Assembly: GCF_007833795.1 (NCBI RefSeq)
Contig: NZ_CP032702.1
Location: 3,100,001-3,164,000 of the forward strand
Length of the DNA: 64,000 nucleotides
Reading direction: 5' to 3'
Origin: Candidatus Pantoea soli
GTDB taxonomy: Bacteria; Pseudomonadota; Gammaproteobacteria; Enterobacterales; Enterobacteriaceae
The notes under the pieces: generated by a model
What the model saw: the letters and a program-made list of their open reading frames with translations, nothing else
Databases searched by the model: none
What the model was told of the DNA's origin: nothing
Shown here: positions 8,832-16,094 of the stretch, piece after piece
Layout: each line of letters opens with the position of its first letter
Position numbering within the stretch: the first letter of the stretch is position 1
Position numbers and translations under genes: made by a program

Positions 8832-10025
8832 CTATGCCGTACGGGGAGCAAAAGGCCGGCTGGCCTGCCACCAGAGCGCCAGCGCCATTAGCGCAATCAC
8901 ACTCAGCACCGTAAACGCCACACCCCAGGAGTAGCGGCTGGCGATCATACCGGTTAAGGCCGGGCTGAACGCTGCGCCAACGCCCTGCATCAGCATCACC
9001 GCACTCTGACCGGCATTCACGTGCCCGGTGCCGCGCAGCAGCGTCACAATATAACCCGGTACCGCAACGCCCAGAATGCCCGCCGCCAGACCGTCCATGA
9101 CCTGCACCGGCACCATCGCCAGCGTGCCGGTAAAGCTTGCCGCCAGCATGGCACGCACCGGCAGCAGCAGCAACGCCAGCAGGATCAGGCGTGCATAGCC
9201 GCTATTCTCTGCCCGGGCCGAGGTCCACAATGCCACCGGGATCATCACCGCCTGCGAGATAACCACCGTTGCCGCTGCATACAGACCCGGATTCAGCCCG
9301 CCCGGCTGTGCCGCCACGCGCATACTCAGCATCGGCAGCAGCGCCGCATTTGCGAGGTGAAACAGCAGCAGCGTGATGCCGGTGGTCATCAGCGCGCGGT
9401 TGCCCAGCAGCGCCGGCAGGCGCGGCATATCCTGATTCGCCGCGCTCTCCAGCCCGCGTGCCGCGTCGTGGTCGATATCGCTGCCGCGTATCGCCAGCAC
9501 AAAAATTGCCGTGAACACCGCCATCATCGTCATCAGGACAAACACCGAACCGGTGCCCCAGTACCAGGTACAGGCCCCCGCCAGCACCGCCGCGCTCATA
9601 TTACCGGCATGGTTAAATGCCTCATTGCGGCCCATCTGCCGGTTAAATCCCTGCCGGCCGGTCAGCCCCAGCGTGATCCCGGCCAGCACCGGCGCAATAA
9701 AGGCGGCGGCGACGCCGCTCACCACCTGCGTCATGCCAACAATCAGCGTTTGCTGGAAAAACCATAGCCCCAGCGTCGCGGCCGTAATCAGCGCGCAGCC
9801 CAGCAATAGCAGGGTGCGTTTGTGGCGCGTGGCGTCCGTGACGATGCCGGCCGGCAGCGTTGCCAGCAATCCGGCCAGCCCGCCGGCGGTCATGACAAAG
9901 CCGATATCATTGGGCTGCCAGTGGCGCTGCGTCAGGAAAATGCCCAGAAAAGGTCCCAGTCCATCCCGGACATCGGCAAGGAAAAAGCTCACCAGACAAA
10001 GCGCCTGTAACGATTTAAGTCGCAT
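8832..10025 (-). CDS. Major facilitator superfamily transporter
   Basis: A 397-residue integral inner-membrane protein with the 12 hydrophobic segments of an MFS permease. The first helix reads LQALCLVSFFLADVRDGLGPF. The loop after helix 2 has a weak MFS motif (GIVTDATRHKRTLLLL). Around GRQGFNRQMGRNEAFNHAGN there is a charged loop seen in MFS proteins annotated as drug or arabinose-type exporters. No neighbour hints at the substrate; the next gene upstream is the tRNA-Phe island. ATG is preceded by AGGAA. Confidence 0.85.
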   Translation of the reverse strand: MRLKSLQALCLVSFFLADVRDGLGPFLGIFLTQRHWQPNDIGFVMTAGGLAGLLATLPAGIVTDATRHKRTLLLLGCALITAATLGLWFFQQTLIVGMTQVVSGVAAAFIAPVLAGITLGLTGRQGFNRQMGRNEAFNHAGNMSAAVLAGACTWYWGTGSVFVLMTMMAVFTAIFVLAIRGSDIDHDAARGLESAANQDMPRLPALLGNRALMTTGITLLLFHLANAALLPMLSMRVAAQPGGLNPGLYAAATVVISQAVMIPVALWTSARAENSGYARLILLALLLLPVRAMLAASFTGTLAMVPVQVMDGLAAGILGVAVPGYIVTLLRGTGHVNAGQSAVMLMQGVGAAFSPALTGMIASRYSWGVAFTVLSVIALMALALWWQASRPFAPRTA

Positions 10026-10337
10026 CGTGGAGTTCCTGTTATGTATTGATTTTCATGCAAGTCGCTGAGGATAAGTTAGGGTGACAAACCGCGAAAAGTC
10101 ACGACAGGAAAAAGTAACGAATTGAAACGGACCGGCAGCAATGTCTCTGCGATCGTCCGCCGGCGCCTGCCTGATAAGCGCATTGCGGATGGGCCAGCGG
10201 CAGGAGGACAGCACTGCACGTGCGGGACGGCAGCGGCTCTTTGCCACCACCGGCGTGCAGAGAGGCGTGAGGCGCCTGCGGCAGCCGGAAAAGTCCGCGC
10301 GGCATCCGCAGAAAAAAGCCTGACGGCAGAAAAGCAA
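10026..10337. other. Intergenic region between the MFS gene and the island
   Basis: About 310 bp. It must hold the promoter of the MFS gene (TAACTTATCC-type sequence on the minus strand near 10070-10080). Reading frames on both strands here look like chance, with Arg/Ala/Cys-rich translations and no ribosome sites. I see no RNA gene. Confidence 0.4.
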
Positions 10338-10363
10338 AAACCCAGCCATAAAGGCTGGGTTTT
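10330..10363 (-). terminator. Original tRNA-Phe terminator, now beyond the far end of the island
   Basis: A 10-bp perfect stem (AAACCCAGCC / GGCTGGGTTT, loop ATAAA) with a T-run on the minus strand. It abuts the tRNA-Phe 3' remnant at 10366-10405. A related terminator follows the intact tRNA at 17855-17885. Confidence 0.8.
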
Positions 10364-10365
10364 CA

Positions 10366-10405
10366 GAATGTTGGTGCCCGGACGCGGAATCGAACCACGG
10401 ACACG
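10366..10405 (-). repeat. Distal attachment site: 40-bp copy of the tRNA-Phe 3' end
   Basis: These 40 bp are identical to 17888-17927. The part from 10372 to 10405 is the 3' end of tRNA-Phe, from the CCA through the T arm into the anticodon arm. Beyond 10405 the identity stops at once. This is the duplicated core left by site-specific integration. Confidence 0.93.
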
Positions 10406-10464
10406 ATTCCTAGCTTCCTAACTTGATGATTGTTAGACAGTTAGTTATTCGCTTCGATTCCGAA

Positions 10465-10484
10465 TGTACCATCAATCTGTACCA
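10465..10484 (+). promoter_or_regulatory. Paired TGTACCA repeats, putative integrase arm sites (distal end)
   Basis: TGTACCA at 10465-10471 and 10478-10484, a 13-bp period. The same pair with the same period occurs at the integrase end (17768-17787). Pairs at both ends near the att repeats fit arm-type integrase-binding sites. Confidence 0.55.
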
Positions 10485-10498
10485 TTCTGCAAATAAGT

Positions 10499-11566
10499 TT
10501 AGATGCAATTTGCTATCACATGATCTGCGAGTTTGTCGTGCTCCGCATCCATTTTATCCATCAAATCAAGCTGGTTTTTAGCCCATTGCCCTCTTACTAA
10601 AACATGTTGTGTAGGACGTACAGTTTTAAGATATTTGAGAGGTACGCTTTGAATAATACTGTCTGGAGCCATAACGTTCATATCTTCCACTTTAGCTACT
10701 GGAGCATTAGTAACGAAGGCAGGCACTGCGTTGTATGAATTTATAGATTGCAGACTGGGTAACAAAGCATTCTGTACTGCACTACTAATCACATTTCTGT
10801 GAGCAAGGTCCGCCCCAACTTCGGTGGCGACAGTAGCACCTTGTTTTTTTCTCATATCGAATCCGTTGAACACCCAGCCTGCAAATTTTGGTTTGCCTTT
10901 AAGTGGTAAAACTGGATCGTGTGGATTTCCACTCAAGTATCTTGCAACACCTTGTTCCCAGTCAGTAACAAACTTAGGAAGCATCTCACCAATCAAGCCA
11001 ATGCAATAGGCAGAGAACATATCTGCTGTACAAGGTACGATGAAATAATCAGAGCAATATAGTGCAGAGCGAACAAGTGTATTGAACGATGGGGGAAGGT
11101 CAATCAGAACATAATCATACTCTTTTCCGGTTGCTTGCTCTGCTGCACTGGAAATCAAGTAGGGCATAAGGAAACGATAAACGCTAGTACCTGCTATGAG
11201 GTCGGTACCAACACTCAAAGTATCTGAAAGGTTATTAAGCCAAAAATCTCCAGCAACTATATCCAAATGTCCAGACCCTTGAGGCATTGGATGTTTAGGC
11301 GTGTTAATAATCACTTCTGTTTTATTCTGCTGTATGTAAGGTTGGCCAAATGCTCTTATAGTTTGCCCGAAAGGAATTTGAGCATTTGTTCTTAAAAGAT
11401 TAGCAAACCTTTGGTCACTTAAGGTCGCAATTGATAAGTTGCACTGCGGGTCAAAATCTATCAGCAAAACTGATTTGCCTTTAGCGGCTAAAGATACACT
11501 GAGATTCCATGTCAGTGTGGTTTTTCCCACACCACCTTTGTTATTAAAAAGTGATAAAGTGATCAT
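10499..11566 (-). CDS. ParA/MinD-family ATPase of the island
   Basis: A 355-residue P-loop ATPase with the deviant Walker A motif KGGVGKTTLTWN at the N-terminus, switch I-type DFDPQCNLS, and Walker B YVLIDLPPSFNTLV. This is the ParA/Soj fold, which dimerises on ATP and usually positions DNA or protein cargo. The C-terminal third is longer than in minimal ParA proteins and I do not recognise it. No ParB homologue or centromere-like repeat array is nearby, so plasmid-type partition is doubtful. It is the last gene of the island's minus-strand series, after a membrane protein and an exported protein, and could act with them. Confidence 0.82.
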   Translation of the reverse strand: MITLSLFNNKGGVGKTTLTWNLSVSLAAKGKSVLLIDFDPQCNLSIATLSDQRFANLLRTNAQIPFGQTIRAFGQPYIQQNKTEVIINTPKHPMPQGSGHLDIVAGDFWLNNLSDTLSVGTDLIAGTSVYRFLMPYLISSAAEQATGKEYDYVLIDLPPSFNTLVRSALYCSDYFIVPCTADMFSAYCIGLIGEMLPKFVTDWEQGVARYLSGNPHDPVLPLKGKPKFAGWVFNGFDMRKKQGATVATEVGADLAHRNVISSAVQNALLPSLQSINSYNAVPAFVTNAPVAKVEDMNVMAPDSIIQSVPLKYLKTVRPTQHVLVRGQWAKNQLDLMDKMDAEHDKLADHVIANCI

Positions 11567-11720
11567 AACCTATTGCAACCCCGAGTTATTATTAGTTGGT
11601 TGCTTAAGATATCATAACTTTTTAGCAGGTGAGATGAATATTGGCGGTTTGATAAGATTATACAAATAACCTTATGTTTTACTTGATGATGTGGGCACCT
11701 GGTTACAGGTACCCGCTTCA

Positions 11721-12269
11721 CTAGTTGATCCTTCTGTAGATGAACATAGCCCCACCGATGCATGCCGCCAGAAGAACCCTCATGCTAGTGATTAAGTCTA
11801 TGATTATTATGAAGTCCCGTGATGTTGCACCAACTATAAGTAGCGCTAAACTTCCTATTCCCAGTGCGATAATCATAGCTAACATCAACCCTTTGGTTTT
11901 TAGATGTAGACAGCGTGCTATGCCAAAGCCTATAAATACGGGACAAATCACTGAATACATGTACACAAAAACGCTATAATTACTCCCTCCTTTGAATAGA
12001 GCTAGAATCAACAACGCAACAGCTATCAATGAAGAGGGTATGGCAATGTTATTTAATTCTTGATTCTTATTTTGAAGAATTATCATTGTACCAGCATAAC
12101 CACCAATAATGCCTCCACATACCAACCCGAGTCTGGGAAAGACTACTTGGAAAAGGAAGCTGTAACCCTGATCATTAATCCAAATGAGATTAGTCACATT
12201 CAACGGATATGTTAGTGATAGGATGCTTATTATGATAGACATTATTAGGAATTTAATCCCGGTAGTCAT
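11721..12269 (-). CDS. Predicted multi-pass membrane protein of the island
   Basis: A 182-residue protein with about five or six hydrophobic segments, e.g. IKFLIMSIIISILSLTYPL, LGLVCGGIIGGYAGTMIIL, AVALLILALF and MLAMIIALGIGSLALLIV. It has no catalytic motif that I recognise. AGGAG precedes the ATG. It lies between the exported-protein gene (31 bp upstream) and the ParA-like gene (154 bp downstream), on the same strand. The low GC and codon use match the island rather than the host. Function unknown. Confidence 0.7.
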   Translation of the reverse strand: MTTGIKFLIMSIIISILSLTYPLNVTNLIWINDQGYSFLFQVVFPRLGLVCGGIIGGYAGTMIILQNKNQELNNIAIPSSLIAVALLILALFKGGSNYSVFVYMYSVICPVFIGFGIARCLHLKTKGLMLAMIIALGIGSLALLIVGATSRDFIIIIDLITSMRVLLAACIGGAMFIYRRIN

Positions 12270-12565
12270 TTATTACTCCTGCTTAGAATTTATCAGGTAA
12301 TTAAAGTGTGATTTTTCTGGCTGAACAGGGTATCCAGTTCCCATCAGTATTCTGAAGGAACCATCTGGCATCGGAATACCTCATCATTATCTTTGCCTCC
12401 GTTTTTGTGTCTGCAAAGACAAGCACTACCTTATCCTCATCATCACTTTGTATATGCGTAAACGGCAGATTGAATAACCCTTCCACATTAAGCACATCTT
12501 TTTTAAGTGTTGCGTGTATGCCATTGGTGCATTGTAGAAACAGATCATTTGGCGAGGCTGCAATG

Positions 12566-12569
12566 CTGG
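12566..12569. repeat. 4-bp target-site duplication (left copy)
   Basis: CTGG immediately before the left inverted repeat; the partner CTGG is at 13791-13794 immediately after the right one. Four bp is the usual duplication for IS407-group elements. Confidence 0.88.
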
Positions 12570-12640
12570 TGACCTGCTCCCCGTTGATTAATACACCGTG
12601 ATGTTAGTAATGTCTTCATAAGTCACATGAGGACGTCCCC

Positions 12641-12904
12641 ATGAAGAAGCGATTTTCCGACGAACAGATCATCAGTATTCTCCGCGAGGCAGAAGCCGGG
12701 GTTTCGGCCCGGGAACTCTGCCGCAAGCATGCTATTTCAGACGCCACCTTCTACACCTGGCGCAAGAAGTTTGGCGGCATGGAAGTCCCCGAAGTGAAGC
12801 GGCTCAAGTCGCTTGAAGAGGAGAATGCCCGCCTCAAGAAGCTGCTCGCTGAAGCCATGCTGGATAAGGAGGCGCTTCAGGTGGCTCTGGGCCGAAAGTT
12901 CTGA
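12641..12904 (+). CDS. IS3-family transposase OrfA
   Basis: An 87-residue DNA-binding subunit: helix-turn-helix ([36 protein letters not shown]) and a leucine-zipper segment ([20 protein letters not shown]). Its start follows the left end by about 70 bp. A -1 slip on the A-AAG run at 12895-12898 just before its stop would join it to OrfB, whose frame is open through this point ([15 protein letters not shown]), giving the OrfAB transposase. Confidence 0.93.
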   Translation: MKKRFSDEQIISILREAEAGVSARELCRKHAISDATFYTWRKKFGGMEVPEVKRLKSLEEENARLKKLLAEAMLDKEALQVALGRKF

Positions 12905-12927
12905 CGACAGACCAGAAGCGGGAAGCC

Positions 12928-13761
12928 GTGGAAGTCATGTGTGAGGCCGCAGGTCTGTCGCAACGTCGTGCCTGCAGGCTGGCAGGCTTGCCCCTGTCGA
13001 CCTGCCGTTATTCGGCTCAGCGTCCGGCTGCTGACGCGTTGCTGTCCCTACGCATTACAGAGCTGGCACTTGAACGCCGCCGCTTTGGCTACCGGCGCAT
13101 CTGGCAGTTACTGCGCCGGGAAGGCCTTCACGTCAACCACAAGCGGGTATACCGCATCTATCATCTCAACGGCCTGGGTGTAAAGCGCAGGCGACGCCGC
13201 AAGGGGCTGGCGACTGAGCGGCTTCCGCTTCTTCGTCCGGATGCGCCGAACCTGACATGGTCAATGGATTTTGTCATGGATGCTCTTGCCAGCGGCCGCC
13301 GGGTTAAGTGTCTGACCTGCGTGGATGATTTCACGAAGGAGTGTCTGACGATCACCACGGCATTCGGGATTACAGGCGTTCAGGTGACACGCATTCTGGA
13401 CAGCATTGCGCTGTTTCGTGGCTATCCTGCAACGATAAGAACTGATCAGGGTCCGGAGTTTACCTGCCGTGCGCTGGATCAATGGGCCTTTGAACATGGT
13501 GTTGAGTTGCGCTTAATCCAGCCAGGCAAGCCAACGCAGAACGGATTTATTGAGAGCTTCAATGGCCGCTTCCGGGATGAATGTCTGAATGAACACTGGT
13601 TCAGCGATATTCTTCATGCCCGGGAAATCATTAATGACTGGCGGCAGGATTATAACGAGTGTCGACCACATTCATCTCTGGATTACCAGACGCCAGCTGA
13701 ATTTGCAGCAGGCTGGCGAGACGGGAAATATGAAGAAAAACCAACCGACATTACTAACTGA
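12928..13761 (+). CDS. IS3-family transposase OrfB (DDE integrase core)
   Basis: A 277-residue catalytic subunit. The N-terminal HTH_21 part ([36 protein letters not shown]) precedes an rve integrase core with the DDE triad: [15 protein letters not shown] and [16 protein letters not shown]. The C-terminus has the IS3 signature [20 protein letters not shown]. It is likely expressed mainly as a fusion with OrfA by -1 frameshifting. It is complete, with no stops. Confidence 0.94.
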   Translation: MEVMCEAAGLSQRRACRLAGLPLSTCRYSAQRPAADALLSLRITELALERRRFGYRRIWQLLRREGLHVNHKRVYRIYHLNGLGVKRRRRRKGLATERLPLLRPDAPNLTWSMDFVMDALASGRRVKCLTCVDDFTKECLTITTAFGITGVQVTRILDSIALFRGYPATIRTDQGPEFTCRALDQWAFEHGVELRLIQPGKPTQNGFIESFNGRFRDECLNEHWFSDILHAREIINDWRQDYNECRPHSSLDYQTPAEFAAGWRDGKYEEKPTDITN

Positions 13762-13790
13762 AGGTTGTATCTAATCCTGGGGGCAGGTCA

Positions 13791-13794
13791 CTGG
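13791..13794. repeat. 4-bp target-site duplication (right copy)
   Basis: CTGG directly after the right end of the IS; identical to 12566-12569. Confidence 0.88.
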
Positions 13795-13839
13795 CTGTGC
13801 TGAATGAAAGTGCAGTTAATACGAATCCTTTTATTAATC

Positions 13840-14409
13840 TCATAATCCATTTCCTAGTAAATCCGGCCTGTTAGCACGAATGACTCTGTAGATGCTGGTG
13901 ATTCCGATTCCAAGTTGCCGTGAAATCTCTGCCTTACTTAAACCTTTTTCGACCAAATCAATAATTTCTTTAGTTTTTATCCTCGCTGTAGCTTTTCGTC
14001 CAGTGTACTTCCCTTTCTGTTTTGCCAGTGCGATTCCCTCTGCTTGCCGTTCAAGCATCATCTCTCGCTCAAAGGTCGCGATTGCCCCAATCATAGTCAA
14101 CATGAGCTTGCCTGTCGGCGTTGCAGTATTTATTCCTATGTTCAGTATGTTCAAGGCAACACCTTTCACTTGCAGATATTCCGACACTTCAAGCAAATGG
14201 CGTGTGTTACGTGCTAGGCGATCCAGTTTGGTGACCTGCACCACATCACCTTCCCTGACAAAATCCAGCAGTGCATGTAGTTCCGGGCGGTCATCTTTAG
14301 CCCCACTAATTTTCTCCCTGAATATCTTTTCGCAGCCGGATAGTGCTTCGAGTTGAGTATCCAGACTTTGCCCGTTTGTTGAGACGCGAGCGTAACCGAC
14401 TGTAGCCAT
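13840..14409 (-). CDS. Serine recombinase (resolvase/invertase family)
   Basis: A 189-residue small serine recombinase. The catalytic Ser is in GYARVSTNGQ, with the Arg pair in TKLDRLARNTRHL, the E-helix region TGKLMLTMIGAIATFEREMM, and a C-terminal helix-turn-helix (SKAEISRQLGIGITSIYRVI). Such enzymes resolve cointegrates or invert DNA at short paired sites. The gene is full length. The 14410-14550 region just upstream holds five CTGCCA/TGGCAG motifs that could form its target site. Its TGA overlaps the start of the (now broken) exported-protein gene. Confidence 0.92.
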   Translation of the reverse strand: MATVGYARVSTNGQSLDTQLEALSGCEKIFREKISGAKDDRPELHALLDFVREGDVVQVTKLDRLARNTRHLLEVSEYLQVKGVALNILNIGINTATPTGKLMLTMIGAIATFEREMMLERQAEGIALAKQKGKYTGRKATARIKTKEIIDLVEKGLSKAEISRQLGIGITSIYRVIRANRPDLLGNGL

Positions 14410-14584
14410 GAGAACTCCTTACCCTGCCAATAGACCATGCTATGCTGCAAAAGCCTGCCAAAACCCCAAAACCACCCTGTGGCAGGGCCGAATGAGGCTT
14501 TCTACCGTTACGGCAGTGGCAGATCTTTAGGGCATGGTTGTTGGCAGGGGGCAATTGAGGTGGATGATGAAGTAGAGGCTTAGC
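14410..14584. promoter_or_regulatory. Repeat-bearing region upstream of the serine recombinase, possible res site
   Basis: CTGCCA at 14424-14429 and 14455-14460, and its complement TGGCAG at 14480-14485, 14517-14522 and 14542-14547. Several copies lie in longer C/G runs (CCCTGCCA, TGGCAGGG). Resolvase genes usually have their recombination site directly upstream. Role inferred. Confidence 0.35.
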
Positions 14585-14695
14585 TTAAGCAGCCCCAGTC
14601 TTTGGATAAGCGGATGCCATTTCCTCAAGGATTGCAGCCAGAAAAGCACTGAGTGCTGTGAATAAAGCCTTTTTCAACATTCTCCAATAGTTCAT
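14585..14695 (-). CDS. Tiny single-helix ORF (36 aa), coupled to the preceding ORF
   Basis: It encodes MNYWRMLKKALFTALSAF and continues to end YPKTGAA. A basic start is followed by one amphipathic or membrane-type helix and an acidic patch (ILEEM). Its ATG overlaps the stop of the 42-residue ORF upstream (ATGA), a classic coupling arrangement. I recognise no family. Size and shape resemble small phage membrane proteins or toxin-like peptides, but that is only a resemblance. Confidence 0.5.
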   Translation of the reverse strand: MNYWRMLKKALFTALSAFLAAILEEMASAYPKTGAA

Positions 14696-14820
14696 TTCTT
14701 CCGACCTCCCAAACCAGAGCGGTGAGGTATTGAAGGCTCTTCAGCTAGTGCCTCGTGGACGTTCTCAGAGCCTCTGTAAGCGATGTTTTTAAATTGGAAA
14801 GGGAATGACTTGCACTGCAT
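14692..14820 (-). CDS. Tiny basic ORF (42 aa) with a strong ribosome site
   Basis: It encodes MQCKSFPFQFKNIAYRGS and ends SGLGGRKK. GGAGGT sits 5 bp before the ATG, the strongest ribosome site in the island, which supports real translation. The frame is open further upstream, but no start with a ribosome site exists there. No family recognised. Confidence 0.55.
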   Translation of the reverse strand: MQCKSFPFQFKNIAYRGSENVHEALAEEPSIPHRSGLGGRKK

Positions 14821-15141
14821 ATTTACCTCCATTGTGATTAATTCAACTTCCTTATACCGATTGCGCTTAATTTGTTGATTTATGAAGAATTTCTGGCGGT
14901 AGGCACACAGTTCTCGTGCAACTTTACTGGATGAAGGGATTTTGAGTATTAGCTAGCATCTAAACCATCTTGTAAATCAACATGTAATTTCAGAGATGAA
15001 TTTGAGTATTAAAGTATGTATGGGTATGGATTGGCTATAAGAGGGTGTGTTGGGGGGCGTATTCGACGTTTAAACGTTCCAAAATGCCATTATCGTTGTT
15101 ACGACGCTGATATTGTTGGAACGTTTCTGCTACGGAACGAC
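14821..15141. other. Non-coding stretch within the island
   Basis: About 320 AT-rich bp upstream of the tiny ORFs and downstream of the nuclease-like gene. It holds two imperfect copies of TTTGAGTATTA (near 14940 and 15001), about 60 bp apart. It may contain the promoter of the downstream cargo set. No gene is supported. Confidence 0.4.
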
Positions 15142-16065
15142 TTAGAATCCGTATCGGCGGAGACAAGCTCGTTTAAATCTGATCGTTCTACCGCCTTGGC
15201 AAGGTATTCCAAGCCTCTCCAGAAGCTCCTTAAGCTCTCTCAGCCTCTGTTTTGGACGTTTCAGCATGAACCAGCAAATGTTATGTTCAGATTCATAGGC
15301 AGATTGTGACGATTGGCTGGTTATCAAAAGCTCTGAGGATTGAAGAGGTTCACACGCTGTTCTCAGACAATGAACATAACAATCTTCAAGACTTTTCAGC
15401 ATCCTTAGCTGACTGATTGCTTCTAACCAAAGCTCCTGCTCTTCATGCCTTACTCTGATTAACTTGATTTCAGGGCAGTTTTTACGAAACCAGCGGTCTC
15501 TCTTCAAATCATTAAAGCGATACCTCTTTGATTTATGAGCTTTCTCATCAAATTCAATTACATAATGACGAATTATTGTTGAACCATCAGTATTTGAGCT
15601 TTTCTCCACGATGAGCGAATCAACCCGGTAAGGGCCAATAACCTTCTCACGCTGAATCTCATAGTACCTTCTTGTATCCCTCCAGAAACTCGCCAGAAGA
15701 GGGCTAAGTGCATCGAAGAACTGCCCTGCAAAAGTGCTTTCATGATTGGCAACGGGTAAAGTTACCCCTGCTTTTTCCTTAATAGCTGCGACAAGATGTG
15801 TGTTTCGACTGCTGTATATGCTGTAAGTCAGTAAAGCGAGAGCGTCACTCGCGTCAAGCCATCCGGTTGGACCAGGGAACCGTCCACAAATTAGCTCGTC
15901 AGAACAACACTTGAGGATTTCGGGCGGAGCCTGGCATAGCTTTGAATGAGTACGCTGCATCCACTGGCTAAAACGTTTAGTTGCAGGGACTTTGTCTCTC
16001 AAAAATGCGACAGAAACCTGCGGGGTCCCAGCGACGATGCGAAATGCAGAATCGGGAATTTGCAT
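15142..16065 (-). CDS. Hypothetical island protein with PD-(D/E)xK-nuclease-like core
   Basis: A 307-residue protein directly after the integrase (29-bp gap, GGAG before the ATG). The middle has the order YRVDSLIVEK, then HYVIEFDEKAHKSKRYRFND, then KRDRWFRKNCPEIKLIRVRHEE. This resembles the D...ExD/K...R layout of PD-(D/E)xK endonuclease-like domains found in phage and island proteins. The N-terminal part (FLRDKVPATKRFSQWM, DALALLTYSIYS) and the basic C-terminus (KRPKQRLRELKELLERLG) are unfamiliar. The fold assignment is by eye and tentative. Roles in defence, excision or regulation are all possible. Confidence 0.6.
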   Translation of the reverse strand: MQIPDSAFRIVAGTPQVSVAFLRDKVPATKRFSQWMQRTHSKLCQAPPEILKCCSDELICGRFPGPTGWLDASDALALLTYSIYSSRNTHLVAAIKEKAGVTLPVANHESTFAGQFFDALSPLLASFWRDTRRYYEIQREKVIGPYRVDSLIVEKSSNTDGSTIIRHYVIEFDEKAHKSKRYRFNDLKRDRWFRKNCPEIKLIRVRHEEQELWLEAISQLRMLKSLEDCYVHCLRTACEPLQSSELLITSQSSQSAYESEHNICWFMLKRPKQRLRELKELLERLGIPCQGGRTIRFKRACLRRYGF

Positions 16066-16094
16066 ATTGATGATCTCCAGATGAATTATTTGCC

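Larger units (their letters stand above)
12570..13790 (+). mobile_element. IS3-family insertion sequence (IS407 group), 1221 bp, complete
   Basis: The ends are imperfect inverted repeats of more than 40 bp: left TGACCTGCTCCCCGTTGATT, right (reversed) TGACCTGCCCCCAGGATTAG, both running on to TTAGTAATGTC. It is flanked by CTGG duplications. Inside are orfA and orfB in the usual -1 relation. All DDE catalytic residues are present, so it is probably still active. It transcribes against the island genes. Confidence 0.93.
12301..13843 (-). pseudogene. Small exported protein gene interrupted by an IS element
   Basis: If the IS (12570-13790) and one copy of its 4-bp target repeat are removed, the two halves join in frame into a protein of about 105 residues. 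It starts MRLIKGFVLTALSFSTAS (a textbook signal peptide), continues IAASPNDLFLQCTNG and ends SARKITL. Its ATG (13843-13841) overlaps the serine recombinase stop as ATGA, so it was translationally coupled. The IS sits just before the predicted cleavage site, which kills the export signal. The mature part has two Cys and no family that I recognise. Confidence 0.85.

Noticed and set aside
10053..10349. 98-aa minus-strand ORF upstream of the MFS gene
   Set aside because: Cys/Arg/Ala-rich, no ribosome site, and it runs into the tRNA terminator region.
11563..11763. 66-aa ORF whose stop overlaps the ParA-like start (ATGA)
   Set aside because: The overlap is tempting, but the sequence is low-complexity in codon use, has no ribosome site and overlaps the membrane-protein gene end.
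15016..15309. 97-aa plus-strand ORF in the island
   Set aside because: Mostly antisense to the nuclease-like gene, no ribosome site, no recognisable domain.
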